A stretch of 64,000 bases of DNA from Sulfitobacter sp043557345 (GTDB taxonomy: Bacteria; Pseudomonadota; Alphaproteobacteria; Rhodobacterales; Rhodobacteraceae), in the NCBI RefSeq assembly GCF_043557345.1, contig NZ_JBIFFV010000001.1, positions 62,001 through 126,000 of the forward strand, read 5' to 3'. The notes under the pieces were generated by a model. It made no database searches and was not told where the DNA came from. It saw only the letters and a list, made by a program, of their open reading frames with translations. Below are positions 8,934-17,757 of this stretch, in pieces. A program made the position numbers and the translations under genes. Numbering within the stretch: the first letter of the stretch is position 1; each line of letters starts with the position of its first letter.

Positions 8934-8988
8934 TTGCATTGCTCGGCAATGCAACGCCCCGGCAGTCGCTGCGCAGAAGCGGTGAGAG
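8934..8988 (+). repeat. Two-hairpin element after ffs (copy 1)
   Basis: A perfect 9-bp hairpin TTGCATTGC-TCG-GCAATGCAA (8934-8954) is followed by a 28-base block (8961-8988) beginning GGCAGTCGCTGCGCAGAAGC. The same block recurs at 48528-48555, after tRNA-Ala, with two mismatches and also preceded by a hairpin. It may act in termination or 3' end formation of stable RNAs. Confidence 0.65.
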
Positions 8989-9212
8989 GGGCAGCTTCTT
9001 CTAAATCAGATGCATTTGAGATCTAAGGCGCCCCGCCCGGCGGCACGCCGAGCATAGCTCGTAAGGCGAGGCGCCACCCTAACCACAGACACGCCTCCAT
9101 CCTTCATGCTACACGCATTTTCGATAGTGGCTTGGAGCCTTGCCCTCATGATGCGCCCGCCCGTGGGCACCACGGGCATCGCCCCCCCAGGGAGGGCGCT
9201 GCCCTCACCGCC
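8989..9212. other. Non-coding stretch between the ffs repeat and ypfJ
   Basis: No supported gene. It holds GC-rich potential hairpins: one built on GGCGCC arms near 9028-9075, and GCCCGTGG-GCA-CCACGGGC at 9159-9177, which may end the leftward ypfJ transcript although it has no T-tract. Confidence 0.4.
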
Positions 9213-10046
9213 TTATAGCCGATCCGCCTCAAACGTATCGCAAGCCGCAATCTGGCCACTCTCAAATCCCCGCTCAAACCACCCCGCGCGCTGCTCTGAC
9301 GTACCATGGGTGAAAGTATGCGGTTGCGGCACCTGTCCGGCCTGCCGCTGCAGATGATCGTCTCCGATCATCCGCGCCGCATTGAGGGCTTCCTGAAGGT
9401 CGCCCTTTTCCATCAGCCCTTCGACATTCGACGCCCAAATGCCCGAAAAACAATCGGCCATCAGTTCAAGCCGCACCGTCAGGGCATTCGCCTCAACCTC
9501 GGAAGACTGCTGCCGCATCCGGGCCACCTGCGGCAGAACGCCGATCTCGTTTTGCACATGATGCGCAACCTCATGGGCGATCACATAGGCCGCAGCGAAA
9601 TCGCCTCCGGCGCCAAGGCGCTGGTCCAAAGTGCGGAAAAACGCGGTGTCGAGATAGGCCATATTGTCCGCCGGGCAGTAGAACGGCCCCGTCGCGCCCG
9701 AAGCCCCGCCGCAGGCGCTTTGGGTCACATTCTCAAAGACCACAAGCTGGGGCGGTGTATAGGTCTCGCCAAGTTGCTCTTGAAAAATTCGGCTCCAAAC
9801 CTGTTCGGTCGTGGTGAGCACGCGGGCAGCGAAATCGACTTGCGGGTCTTCGCTATCGCTCAGCGGGCGGGACTGCTGGACCTGTCCGCCGCCTTGGCCG
9901 GTCAACAGCGGCGTCACGTCGATCCCGGTGAAATAACCGATGGCCAAAACCGCCAGCACACCGACCAGACCTAGCCCCCCCGCCTTGCCAGCCCCACCGC
10001 TGCGGCGGATGACATTCTTGCTCCGCCCAATTCCACCCAACCGCAT
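9213..10046 (-). CDS. ypfJ: YpfJ-type neutral zinc metallopeptidase
   Basis: A 277-residue membrane-anchored putative metalloprotease. After a Gly/Arg-rich N-terminus there is one membrane segment (LGLVGVLAVLAIGYFTGI, about residues 25-42). The peptidase domain has the zinc motif HEVAHH (HExxH, about 155-160) followed by an EAN segment (VEANALTVRLELMADCFSG) likely to give the third ligand, and two pairs of cysteines (SACGGASG and FYCPADN). Substrate is unknown. The ATG at 10046 is preceded by GAGGGACGG. It is divergent from the DUF202 gene. Confidence 0.88.
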   Translation of the reverse strand: MRLGGIGRSKNVIRRSGGAGKAGGLGLVGVLAVLAIGYFTGIDVTPLLTGQGGGQVQQSRPLSDSEDPQVDFAARVLTTTEQVWSRIFQEQLGETYTPPQLVVFENVTQSACGGASGATGPFYCPADNMAYLDTAFFRTLDQRLGAGGDFAAAYVIAHEVAHHVQNEIGVLPQVARMRQQSSEVEANALTVRLELMADCFSGIWASNVEGLMEKGDLQEALNAARMIGDDHLQRQAGQVPQPHTFTHGTSEQRAGWFERGFESGQIAACDTFEADRL

Positions 10047-10109
10047 GAACCGTCCCTCGTTATGTGAAAGCCTATTGCCACATGAACGCGCAGGGCGCAG
10101 TTTGGTTCA

Positions 10110-10472
10110 ATGAGTGATAAGACTGACTTGGCCGAAAGCCGGACCGACTGGGCAGAGGATCGCACGATCCTTGCCAATGAACGCACCTTTGCGGGCTGGA
10201 TGCGTACCGGCATGGCGGCTGTTGCCGTGGCGATCGGCCTGCGCGCCGTTTTCGGTCAGTTCGAGCCGACATGGGTGGCGAAAGCCGTGGCCTCGGTCTT
10301 CATCTTTGCCGCGCTCTACGTCTATTGGGCCGCGCAGGCCTCGGCGGCGAAAACCCAAAGGCGGCTGAGCGACCATCACGCCCATGCCCAACCCAACAGC
10401 CGGATGAAAGTCTTGGCAATCCTGCTCGCCTTCGCCTCTGCCGGGGTCGGGGCGATCCTCTGGATGCTCTGA
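10110..10472 (+). CDS. DUF202 (YidH-like) small membrane protein
   Basis: A 120-residue inner-membrane protein of the DUF202 family, function unknown. The family motif is seen in the N-terminal part, ANERTFAGWMRTGMAAVAVA, which leads into the first of three predicted membrane helices (about residues 33-46, 57-74 and 98-118). The short loop between helices two and three is His-rich (DHHAHAQP). It is divergent from ypfJ (63 bases) and lies 77 bases before dnaX in the same direction. Confidence 0.8.
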   Translation: MSDKTDLAESRTDWAEDRTILANERTFAGWMRTGMAAVAVAIGLRAVFGQFEPTWVAKAVASVFIFAALYVYWAAQASAAKTQRRLSDHHAHAQPNSRMKVLAILLAFASAGVGAILWML

Positions 10473-10549
10473 GCCTTCCGCAAGCACGGTAGACGCCACG
10501 GCGCGGAGCGCATAGTTTACGGCCTTGACCGAATCCGATCTGGGGCACC

Positions 10550-12307
10550 ATGACAGATACATCCGCCTACCGCGTTCTGGCCCGCAAATACCGGCCCGAA
10601 ACCTTTGCCGATCTCGTCGGCCAAGACGCCATGGTGCGCACGCTGAAAAACGCTTTTGCCGCCGACCGGATCGCGCAGGCCTTTGTGATGACTGGCATCC
10701 GCGGCACCGGCAAGACGACGACGGCGCGGATTATCGCCAAGGGGATGAACTGCATCGGGCCGGACGGCAACGGCGGGCCAACAACCGATCCCTGCGGCGT
10801 TTGCGAACATTGCACCGCCATCATGGAAGGCCGCCACGTCGATGTCATGGAGATGGACGCGGCATCAAACACCGGCGTCGCCAACATCCGCGAGATCATC
10901 GATAGCGTGCATTATCGCGCCGCCTCGGCCCGGTACAAAGTCTACATTATCGACGAAGTGCACATGCTCTCGACCGGCGCCTTCAACGCGCTGCTGAAGA
11001 CGCTGGAAGAGCCGCCGGAACACGTCAAATTCATCTTCGCCACCACCGAGATCCGCAAGGTGCCGGTGACGGTGCTTTCGCGCTGCCAGCGGTTCGACCT
11101 GCGCCGGATCGAGCCCGAGGTGATGATCGCGCTTTTGCGCAAGATCGCCACCGCCGAGAATGCCGAGATCACCGATGACGCGCTGGCGCTCATCACCCGC
11201 GCTGCCGAAGGCTCGGCCCGTGACGCCACCTCGCTCTTGGATCAGGCAATCAGCCACGGCGCGGGCGAGACCGGGGCCGAACAGGTGCGCGCCATGCTGG
11301 GGCTGGCCGACCGTGGCCGGGTGCTGGACCTTTTTGACATGGTGCTGCGCGGTGATGCGGGGGCGGCGCTGACCGAACTTTCGGCGCAATATGCCGATGG
11401 GGCCGACCCGATGGCCGTGCTGCGCGATCTGGCCGAGATCACCCATTGGGTTTCGGTCGTCAAGATCACGCCCGATGCCGCCGAAGACCCCACCATCGCC
11501 CCCGAGGAACGCGCCCGCGGCCAGCAGATGGCCGAGACCCTGCCGATGCGCGTGTTGACGCGGCTCTGGCAGATGCTGCTCAAGGCGTTGGACGAGGTCG
11601 CAGCCGCGCCCAACGCGATGATGGCCGCCGAAATGGCCGTGATCCGTCTGACCCATGTGGCCGATCTGCCCTCGCCCGAGGAACTGGTGCGCAAGCTGCA
11701 AAACAGCAGCCCGCCGCCCGCGCCGAACGGCGGCGGGGGCGGCGGTGGCAATGGCGCCGCACAGGGCAGCACCGGCGCGCAGGCTGTGCAACAGGCGCAG
11801 CAGCGCATGGCCTCCAACCCCGGCCCGCAGGGGCAGACCACGGCGCTGGCGCAAGACCTCAACGCCGCGCTGGCCCGTTTCCCGACATTCGAACATGTGG
11901 TCGAGTTGATCCGCGTGAACCGCGACGTGAAACTGCTGGTCGAAGTGGAAACCTGCCTGCAGCTTGCCGCCTATCAGCCGGGCCGGATCGAGTTTGTCCC
12001 CACCGACGACGCGCCGCGCGATCTGGCGCAGCGGCTGGGGCAGAAACTCCAACTCTGGACCGGCAACCGCTGGGCCGTCTCACTGGTCAACGAGGGCGGG
12101 GCCGAGACCATCGCGCAGGTCCGCGATGCGCGTGAACTGGCGCTGAAGAAACAGGCGCAGGACCACCCAATGATGCAGGCGGTGCTGGCGCAGTTTCCCA
12201 AGGCCCGGATCACCGCGATCCGCACTCCCGAAGACATTGCCGCCGCCGCCACGGCAGAGGCGCTGCCCGAGGTCGAAGACGAATGGGATCCGTTCGAGGA
12301 CGGTTGA
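10550..12307 (+). CDS. dnaX: DNA polymerase III subunits gamma/tau (clamp loader ATPase)
   Basis: Motor subunit of the replicative clamp loader. The 585-residue protein has an AAA+ module with Walker A in GIRGTGKTT (about 46-54), a four-cysteine zinc module (CIGPDG... CGVCEHC, about 68-88), Walker B with sensor region in IIDEVHML, and an SRC-type arginine finger in LSRCQRFDLR. A Gly/Ala/Gln-rich linker (about 390-420; PNGGGGGGGNGAAQ) precedes the C-terminal domain V. No A/T-rich slippery site is evident, so a separate gamma product by frameshifting is not supported. It leads the dnaX-ybaB-recR group. Confidence 0.96.
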   Translation: MTDTSAYRVLARKYRPETFADLVGQDAMVRTLKNAFAADRIAQAFVMTGIRGTGKTTTARIIAKGMNCIGPDGNGGPTTDPCGVCEHCTAIMEGRHVDVMEMDAASNTGVANIREIIDSVHYRAASARYKVYIIDEVHMLSTGAFNALLKTLEEPPEHVKFIFATTEIRKVPVTVLSRCQRFDLRRIEPEVMIALLRKIATAENAEITDDALALITRAAEGSARDATSLLDQAISHGAGETGAEQVRAMLGLADRGRVLDLFDMVLRGDAGAALTELSAQYADGADPMAVLRDLAEITHWVSVVKITPDAAEDPTIAPEERARGQQMAETLPMRVLTRLWQMLLKALDEVAAAPNAMMAAEMAVIRLTHVADLPSPEELVRKLQNSSPPPAPNGGGGGGGNGAAQGSTGAQAVQQAQQRMASNPGPQGQTTALAQDLNAALARFPTFEHVVELIRVNRDVKLLVEVETCLQLAAYQPGRIEFVPTDDAPRDLAQRLGQKLQLWTGNRWAVSLVNEGGAETIAQVRDARELALKKQAQDHPMMQAVLAQFPKARITAIRTPEDIAAAATAEALPEVEDEWDPFEDG

Positions 12308-12358
12308 TCCCCCGGCCCCCGCGCCACATATAAACGACAACGCAACAAGGAGACCCAG

Positions 12359-12703
12359 ATGCTCAAGGGATTAGGCGGCCTCGGTGATATGGCCGGGATG
12401 ATGAAAAAAGCGCAGGAAATGCAGGGCAAGATGGCCGAGCTGCAAGAGGAGATGCACAACATCACCGTCGAAGGTGAATCCGGTGCGGGCCTCGTCAAAG
12501 CGACCTGTAGCGCCAAGGGTGAGTTGAAGGGGCTCGATATCGACCCGTCGATCTTCAACAAGGACGAAAAGGAAGTGGTCGAAGACCTGATCCTCGCCGC
12601 CATCAAAGACGCGCAGAGCAAAGCCTCGGAACGCGCCCAGGCCGAGATGAGCAAGCTGACCGAAGGCATGGGCCTTCCCGCGGGCATGAAACTGCCCTTC
12701 TGA
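12359..12703 (+). CDS. YbaB/EbfC family nucleoid-associated protein
   Basis: A 114-residue DNA-binding protein of the YbaB/EbfC family, a dimeric tweezer-like nucleoid protein. It begins MLKGLGGLGDMAGMMKKAQE, with the charged first helix of the family, then the beta-sheet core (VEGESGAGLVKATCSAKGE) and a C-terminal helix ending MKLPF. CAAGGAGACCC precedes the ATG. It sits 51 bases after dnaX and 45 bases before recR, a widely conserved trio. Confidence 0.93.
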   Translation: MLKGLGGLGDMAGMMKKAQEMQGKMAELQEEMHNITVEGESGAGLVKATCSAKGELKGLDIDPSIFNKDEKEVVEDLILAAIKDAQSKASERAQAEMSKLTEGMGLPAGMKLPF

Positions 12704-12748
12704 TCCCGGTGGGGCGGGCCGGTCCCGCCCCTCTTTCAACGCCCATAG

Positions 12749-13351
12749 GTGCCATCCTTGAGCTCTACCCGCGATATTGACGCCCTGATCGAGCTGATGG
12801 CGAAACTGCCCGGCCTTGGCCCCCGCTCGGCCCGGCGCGCGGTACTGCACCTGATCCGCAAACGTGCGCTTTTGCTGACGCCCCTGTCCGACCTGATGCA
12901 GACCGTCGCCGCCACGGCACGCGAATGTCTGAACTGCGGCAACGTCGGCACCGCCGACATCTGCGACATCTGCACCTCCGAAAAACGCGCGAACGGAGAG
13001 CTTTGCGTGGTCGAAGACGTGGCCGATCTCTGGGCGATGGAGCGCTCGGGCGTGTTCAAGGGGCGCTATCATGTGCTGGGCGGCACGCTCTCGGCGCTCG
13101 ATGCCATCGGCCCGCAGGAATTGCGCATCCCGCGTCTCGTGGACCGGATCGATACCGAAGGGGTGACGGAGGTGATCCTCGCGCTCAACGCCACGATCGA
13201 CGGGCAGACCACGGCACATTACATCGCGGATCAATTGGAGGGCCGCGTGCGGCTGACGTCGCTCGCCCAAGGTGTACCGATCGGCGGGGAGTTGGACTAC
13301 CTCGACGACGGGACGATCACCGCCGCGATGCAGGCGCGCAAGTCGCTTTAG
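12749..13351 (+). CDS. recR: Recombination mediator protein RecR
   Basis: Loads RecA at gaps with RecO and RecF. About 200 residues: an N-terminal helix-hairpin-helix (LPGLGPRSARRAVLHLI), a C4 zinc finger (CLNCGNVGTADICDIC, about 60-75) and a Toprim domain (LCVVEDVADLWAMERSG; the acidic triad is in this region and near LVDRIDTEG). The start is uncertain: GTG at 12749 gives the longest form, while TTG at 12758 gives MSSTRDIDALIELM, closer to relatives; neither has a strong ribosome site. recO, its partner, is at 51741. Confidence 0.94.
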   Translation: MPSLSSTRDIDALIELMAKLPGLGPRSARRAVLHLIRKRALLLTPLSDLMQTVAATARECLNCGNVGTADICDICTSEKRANGELCVVEDVADLWAMERSGVFKGRYHVLGGTLSALDAIGPQELRIPRLVDRIDTEGVTEVILALNATIDGQTTAHYIADQLEGRVRLTSLAQGVPIGGELDYLDDGTITAAMQARKSL

Positions 13352-13370
13352 CCCCTCCCAGAATCAAAGC

Positions 13371-13406
13371 GGGCCGCCCGCTCCTCCCAAAGCAGACGGC
13401 CCTTTT
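13371..13406 (+). terminator. Likely terminator after recR
   Basis: GGGCCG at 13371-13376 pairs with CGGCCC at 13397-13402, directly followed by TTTT on the plus strand. The stem is interrupted by a long loop, so support is moderate. Confidence 0.5.
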
Positions 13407-13429
13407 CCGGGGCGACGCAGATCGCGCTG

Positions 13430-14602
13430 TCAGAGCACGATCACATCAAGCGGCGGAAATCCATTGAACCCAACCGAACTGTAAGAGCTTGTGTAGGCTC
13501 CGCAAGCACGAATCATCACTTTATCGCCATCGCGCAGGGCCAAAGGCAGGTGGATCGGGCGTTTTTCATAGAGAATATCCGCCGAATCGCAGGAGGGGCC
13601 GGCCAAAACGCAGGGTCCGGTCTCTTCCCCGTCATGCGGTGTGACGATCTGATAGCGAATCGCTTCGCCCTCAGTTTCCGCCAGACCCGAAAAGCGGCCG
13701 ATATCCAGATAGACCCAGCGGTGCAGATCGTCCGCGGATTTACGGCTGACCAGCATGACTTCGGCAGCGATATGCCCCGCCTCGGCCACCAGACCACGGC
13801 CTGGCTCCGCCATCACCTGCGCGACATCGCCAAAGCGGGCTTTGACGGCGCGCATCACGGCGGCCGCATAGGCGCGGGGCGCTTCGATGTTTTCGCCATA
13901 GAAAGCCGGAAAACCGCCGCCGAGGTTCAGCAGTTGCAGGTCATGGCCATCCGCACGGGCGGCGTGCCACAGCGGGGCCACCTGATCCAGCACCGGGTTC
14001 CAGAACTCCGCCTTGCGGGTTTGCGAGCCGACGTGAAAGGACAGGCCAAAGGGCACGAGGCCCACGGCAACCGCATGGTTCAGCAGCGCAGGCAGCGCCG
14101 AACCGGCACAGCCGAATTTGCGGCTGAGCGGCCAATCGGCCATGGAGTTTTCGACGATCAAGCGCAGGTAAACCCGCGCGCCCGGCGCATGGGCGGCGAT
14201 CTTGTCCAATTCGGCTTCGCTATCCGCCGCAAACAGGGTCACCCCCGCCGAATGGGCAAAAGCGATGTCCGAGGCACGTTTGATGGTATTGCCGAAAGAG
14301 ATGTTCTCGGGCTTGGCCCCTTGGCTCAGGCACAGTTCGATCTCGGCCCGCGAGGCTGCATCAAAGCCAGAGCCTTTGTTGACCAGCAGACGAATGATTT
14401 CCGGCGCCGGGTTCGCCTTCACCGCGTAATGGATATGCGCCTCGCCCAGACCTTTGTGCAGCGCGTCATATTGCGCGGCCACGCGGTCACGGCTGATCAC
14501 AAGCGTCGGCTTGTCAAAGCTGTTGGCGGCGATATAGGCCGCAGCTGGGTCGGCGTGAAAGGACGGTGCGGCGCGCAGGGCGCCGGGGACTGTAGCATTC
14601 AT
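13430..14602 (-). CDS. Ornithine decarboxylase-type PLP enzyme (fold III)
   Basis: Decarboxylates a basic amino acid, most likely ornithine to putrescine, starting polyamine synthesis. The 390-residue protein has the alanine-racemase fold with the PLP lysine in YAVKANP (about residue 58), the Gly-rich phosphate loop in LNLGGGFPA, and the second active site from the partner subunit, GPSCDSADILYE, with the catalytic cysteine. The C-terminal CGAYTSSYSSVGFNGF is typical of ornithine decarboxylases. GGAG lies 6 bases before the ATG at 14602, which is why this start is chosen over ATG 14608. Lysine or diaminopimelate specificity cannot be fully excluded. Confidence 0.85.
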   Translation of the reverse strand: MNATVPGALRAAPSFHADPAAAYIAANSFDKPTLVISRDRVAAQYDALHKGLGEAHIHYAVKANPAPEIIRLLVNKGSGFDAASRAEIELCLSQGAKPENISFGNTIKRASDIAFAHSAGVTLFAADSEAELDKIAAHAPGARVYLRLIVENSMADWPLSRKFGCAGSALPALLNHAVAVGLVPFGLSFHVGSQTRKAEFWNPVLDQVAPLWHAARADGHDLQLLNLGGGFPAFYGENIEAPRAYAAAVMRAVKARFGDVAQVMAEPGRGLVAEAGHIAAEVMLVSRKSADDLHRWVYLDIGRFSGLAETEGEAIRYQIVTPHDGEETGPCVLAGPSCDSADILYEKRPIHLPLALRDGDKVMIRACGAYTSSYSSVGFNGFPPLDVIVL

Positions 14603-14794
14603 GGTCATCTCCAAAGAGCAGGTGGGGCTGGTTCCCCGCGTGTCGTTTCAAGAGACGTTACCGTCGCTACATAAACGCGGGTCAGTCAGAGTAGGAACTG
14701 ACCGGCCAGAGGCGCGTGCGTTGGCGTCTGTAACGCGCCACATACGCCGTTTTTGGATTCGTACAAGGGGTAAAATTGCCCCTAGGGCAAATTG

Positions 14795-15916
14795 TTAGTT
14801 TTCCTCATCCTCCCAATCGCTGCCGATCGGTTCACGGTCTCTTTTCTGTTCTTCTTTGATCATATTCACGGCCTCTTGCTCTTCATCCGGGTTGGTTTCT
14901 TCGGGGTCGCTTTCGGCGGCTTCGGTCTCGGCCATGGCAAGGACGAACCACATCGGGAAGTGGTCCGATCCGATCTTGTCCAAACGGTCCATCTCTAGCA
15001 AACGGAACTGCGGATCGTGGAAAAGGTGATCCAAAGGCCAGCGCATCCAAGGCATCGTCGCGCTGAAAGTGTTGTACATGCCCCGCCCCACCCGCGGGTC
15101 CAAGAGCCCCGAGAACCGCTGAAAGCGCCGCGTCGTGGTCGACCAAGCGACATCGTTCAAATCGCCCGAGACCACGGCGGGCAACGGATCTTTCTCGGCC
15201 TCGATACCGACCAAGGCGATCTCACTGTCGCGCCCTTTGGTGTCATGTTCGATCACAGGCGGCTCGGGATGGACGACGTAGAGGCGGAAATCCTCCCCCA
15301 CCGGCAGATGCACACGGGCGCGGATGGAGGGCACTTCTTTGGTAACCAACTCCCGCACTTCAACCTCCGACAGCGGCAGTTTCGACCTGAGGCAGAGCCC
15401 ATAGCCATTGTCGAGCGGCACGTCGACGCGGTGCCCGTAGTTCTTGCCCAAACCCTCATCCAGCGCGTCGATCCAGGCCTGATCCACCTCGATTGCCATG
15501 AAGATATCCGGCACCCGCGCCTCGACCAATGCGATCAGTTTGCCGTAATCGCGGTTGGACTTTTTGACATTGGCGGCCAGCAGGCTGAACTGCCGGTCCG
15601 TCGCGCGACGCAACGCGGGCGAGGCCGCCAAAGACTGTTTGCGCCACAGCGGGGTGAACTTGGTGATGTAAAGCGCCTGAAGCGCTGCGACACCCAGCAT
15701 CAGCGCAATCCCGGCGATGCCCGAAGGTGTTGTCACCCCCTGTGACAGGGCGAAACCGATTGCCAGCACCAGCGCCAGACCGAGGAACTGTTCCCGAGGA
15801 AAGGCCAGCCCGCGGATCGCCCCGAAGGGCAGCTTGCTCAGCGGCAGCAGGCTGCCCAGTATCAGCAAGCCCGCCAGCCCCCAGATCACCCAGTCCAATG
15901 CCGTTTCCAATTCCAT
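14795..15916 (-). CDS. Endonuclease/exonuclease/phosphatase (EEP) family membrane protein
   Basis: A 373-residue protein with about three N-terminal membrane helices (roughly 9-25, 43-59, 66-84) followed by a cytoplasmic or periplasmic EEP domain (about 105-320). Metal and catalytic positions of the fold are visible: LLAANVKKSNRD, AIEVDQAWID, VVSGDLNDVAW and the terminal GSDHFPMW. The C-terminus is a charged tail rich in Glu/Asp. Substrate (phosphodiester or phospholipid-like) is unknown. It lies 192 bases upstream of the ornithine decarboxylase gene on the same strand and is separated from trcR by a terminator. Confidence 0.8.
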   Translation of the reverse strand: MELETALDWVIWGLAGLLILGSLLPLSKLPFGAIRGLAFPREQFLGLALVLAIGFALSQGVTTPSGIAGIALMLGVAALQALYITKFTPLWRKQSLAASPALRRATDRQFSLLAANVKKSNRDYGKLIALVEARVPDIFMAIEVDQAWIDALDEGLGKNYGHRVDVPLDNGYGLCLRSKLPLSEVEVRELVTKEVPSIRARVHLPVGEDFRLYVVHPEPPVIEHDTKGRDSEIALVGIEAEKDPLPAVVSGDLNDVAWSTTTRRFQRFSGLLDPRVGRGMYNTFSATMPWMRWPLDHLFHDPQFRLLEMDRLDKIGSDHFPMWFVLAMAETEAAESDPEETNPDEEQEAVNMIKEEQKRDREPIGSDWEDEEN

Positions 15917-15951
15917 CCCCCGGCGCGATGCACCCTTTCTTGCAAAGTAAA

Positions 15952-15980
15952 ACAGGGCGTCGGAAATCCCGACGCCCTGT
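15952..15980 (-). terminator. Rho-independent terminator of trcR
   Basis: A perfect 12-bp stem ACAGGGCGTCGG/CCGACGCCCTGT with a 5-base loop, followed on the minus strand by TTTTAC. It lies 68 bases past the trcR stop codon. Confidence 0.85.
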
Positions 15981-16047
15981 CAATTCAACACATCTTTACG
16001 GCGAAAGTTCCTTTCACCACACCGGCCTGAGAGGGGCCTGAGAGGGC

Positions 16048-16827
16048 TTAGCCCTTGGCTTTGTCTTCGTCCTCATCGTCTTCGTCACTGCTGTCGGGCA
16101 ACGAGAAGAAGCTGTCGGCATCGGAGTAATCGCCCTTGGTGTGGCTCTCTTCTTCCTCGTCATCCGCGCTGTTGCCCGACAGGGTGAAGGTCTCCAGCCC
16201 TTCGATGGCCGTGGGGATCTTCGGCTCGCTCTCCATGCCAAGGCTCTGCTCGGTCGAGACCAGCTTGCGACGCTCGTCGTCGTTCATCACCTCGCCCGCA
16301 GCGGCCTTCTTCGCGGCGGCCTTTTGCACGGCGGCGTCAAGCTCGGACTGTTTGCACAGGCCAAGGGCAACCGGGTCAATCGGCTGGATGTTGGCGATGT
16401 TCCAATGTGTGCGCTCGCGAATCGCTTGGATCGTCGGCTTGGTGGTGCCCACCAGTTTGCTGACCTGACCATCGGAAAGTTCGGGGTGGAACTTGACCAG
16501 CCACAGGATCGACGCCGGACGGTCCTGACGTTTGCTGAGCGGGGTATAGCGCGGGCCGCGGCGTTTCTCTTCGCCCTCGGCGGCAGCGTTGAACTTGAGC
16601 TTCAGCTTATGCAGTGGGTTGTCCTGCGCCGCGTCGATCTCTTCCTGCGTCAGCTGGTTGTTGGCAACCGGATCAAACCCCTTCACGCCCTGCGCCACGT
16701 CGCCATCGGCAATGCCCTGCACTTCGAGTTCATGCATGCCGACGAAATCGGCGATCTGCTTGAAGCTGATGGTGGTATTGTCCACGAGCCAAACGGCGGT
16801 GGCTTTGGCCATAATCGGTTTTGCCAT
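16048..16827 (-). CDS. trcR: DUF1013 family cell-cycle transcriptional regulator TrcR
   Basis: An alphaproteobacterial regulator (DUF1013) connected to the cell-cycle network. The 259-residue protein starts MAKPIMAKATAVWLVDNTTI and contains two helix-turn-helix-like segments: ISFKQIADFVGMHELEVQGI (about 20-39) and LSDGQVSKLVGTTKPTIQAI (about 116-135). It ends in a long acidic low-complexity tail (about 215-259, mainly Asp/Glu/Ser). AGGAGAGTGAC lies before the ATG at 16827. It is divergent from the RNase T2 gene. The length and domain order match the family. Confidence 0.88.
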   Translation of the reverse strand: MAKPIMAKATAVWLVDNTTISFKQIADFVGMHELEVQGIADGDVAQGVKGFDPVANNQLTQEEIDAAQDNPLHKLKLKFNAAAEGEEKRRGPRYTPLSKRQDRPASILWLVKFHPELSDGQVSKLVGTTKPTIQAIRERTHWNIANIQPIDPVALGLCKQSELDAAVQKAAAKKAAAGEVMNDDERRKLVSTEQSLGMESEPKIPTAIEGLETFTLSGNSADDEEEESHTKGDYSDADSFFSLPDSSDEDDEDEDKAKG

Positions 16828-16950
16828 GTCACTCTCCTAAAAACGCAATTTTCCCGTCGCCTGAAAGGCTGTCCTGCTGGGCAGAACGGTCTCCATTGTC
16901 GGGGAAGTTGGCGGCTGTATACTGGCTCAAACGTCATAAGGGAAGACCCA

Positions 16951-17595
16951 ATGCGGCCACTGCGCGCCTGTCTGCTGATCCTCGGGCTGATCGCCCCCGC
17001 TGTCACGCTGGCTGAAGGGGAGCGTTCGGGCAAATTCGACTACTACGTCATGTCCCTGTCATGGTCGCCCAATTGGTGCGAATTGACCGGCGACGCGCGG
17101 CAATCTCCGCAATGCGATGCCGCGAAAGACCACGGTTGGACCCTACATGGCCTCTGGCCCCAGTTCGCGCGGGGATACCCATCCTATTGCCAAAGCGGCC
17201 GCCGCCCGCCCAGCCGCGCCCAGACCGGGGCGATGGCCGATATCATGGGCACCGGCGGCTTGGCATGGCACCAGTGGAAGAAGCACGGCTCTTGCAGCGG
17301 TTTGGCCCCAGCGGATTATTTCGCCCTCTCGCGGGAGGCCTACGCCCGCATCAAGCGCCCCGAGGTCTTTCGCAAGCTCGACCGTACCGTGTCCCTCCCC
17401 GCGGCGGTGGTGGAGGAAGCCTTCCTCAAAGCGAACCCGGACCTGACCGCGCAGGGGATCACCATCACCTGCAAGCAAGGGCACATCCAAGAGGCGCGCA
17501 TCTGCCTGTCCCGCGACCTTGAGTTCATCCCCTGCGGACCGGACGTTCGGCGGGACTGCACGCTTGATAACGCGCTGTTCACCCCTCTGCGCTAG
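16951..17595 (+). CDS. Ribonuclease T2 family protein (secreted)
   Basis: An exported endoribonuclease cleaving RNA through 2',3'-cyclic intermediates. The 214-residue precursor begins with a signal peptide (MRPLRACLLILGLIAPAVTL then AEG). Both catalytic segments are intact: CAS I in WTLHGLWPQ and CAS II in WHQWKKHGSCSG, each with its histidine, with Glu of the usual HEW replaced by Gln (HQW). Several cysteines suggest disulphides. The ATG at 16951 follows AAGGGAAGACCC. An open frame continues upstream to 16141 antisense to trcR, but the signal peptide and ribosome site fix the start. Confidence 0.9.
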   Translation: MRPLRACLLILGLIAPAVTLAEGERSGKFDYYVMSLSWSPNWCELTGDARQSPQCDAAKDHGWTLHGLWPQFARGYPSYCQSGRRPPSRAQTGAMADIMGTGGLAWHQWKKHGSCSGLAPADYFALSREAYARIKRPEVFRKLDRTVSLPAAVVEEAFLKANPDLTAQGITITCKQGHIQEARICLSRDLEFIPCGPDVRRDCTLDNALFTPLR

Positions 17596-17679
17596 ACCCA
17601 ACCGGGCCAATGTTCTGGCGAAAACGGGAGAGGCGTAATTTCCTCCCCCGCATTCAATGCCTTTCGGCTCTCTCTCCAA

Positions 17680-17709
17680 CACGGGTGGTCAGCGTCCCGG
17701 CCACCCGTG
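17680..17709. terminator. Hairpin between convergent genes
   Basis: CACGGGTGG (17680-17688) pairs with CCACCCGTG (17701-17709) around a 12-base loop, between the convergent RNase T2 and quinone oxidoreductase genes. There is no clear T-tract, so it may be a weak bidirectional terminator. Confidence 0.5.
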
Positions 17710-17757
17710 CCTACAGTAAACGAAATACTGGTTAACAATTCGTTACTGTCTCAAGTT

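Noticed and set aside
10550..12307. Programmed frameshift in dnaX producing gamma
   Set aside because: No run of A or T like the E. coli slippery site was found at the expected position; the linker is encoded by GC-rich codons.
16141..16950. Open frame extending the RNase T2 gene upstream across trcR
   Set aside because: The signal peptide and ribosome site place the RNase start at 16951. The upstream part is the antisense of trcR and has no motif.
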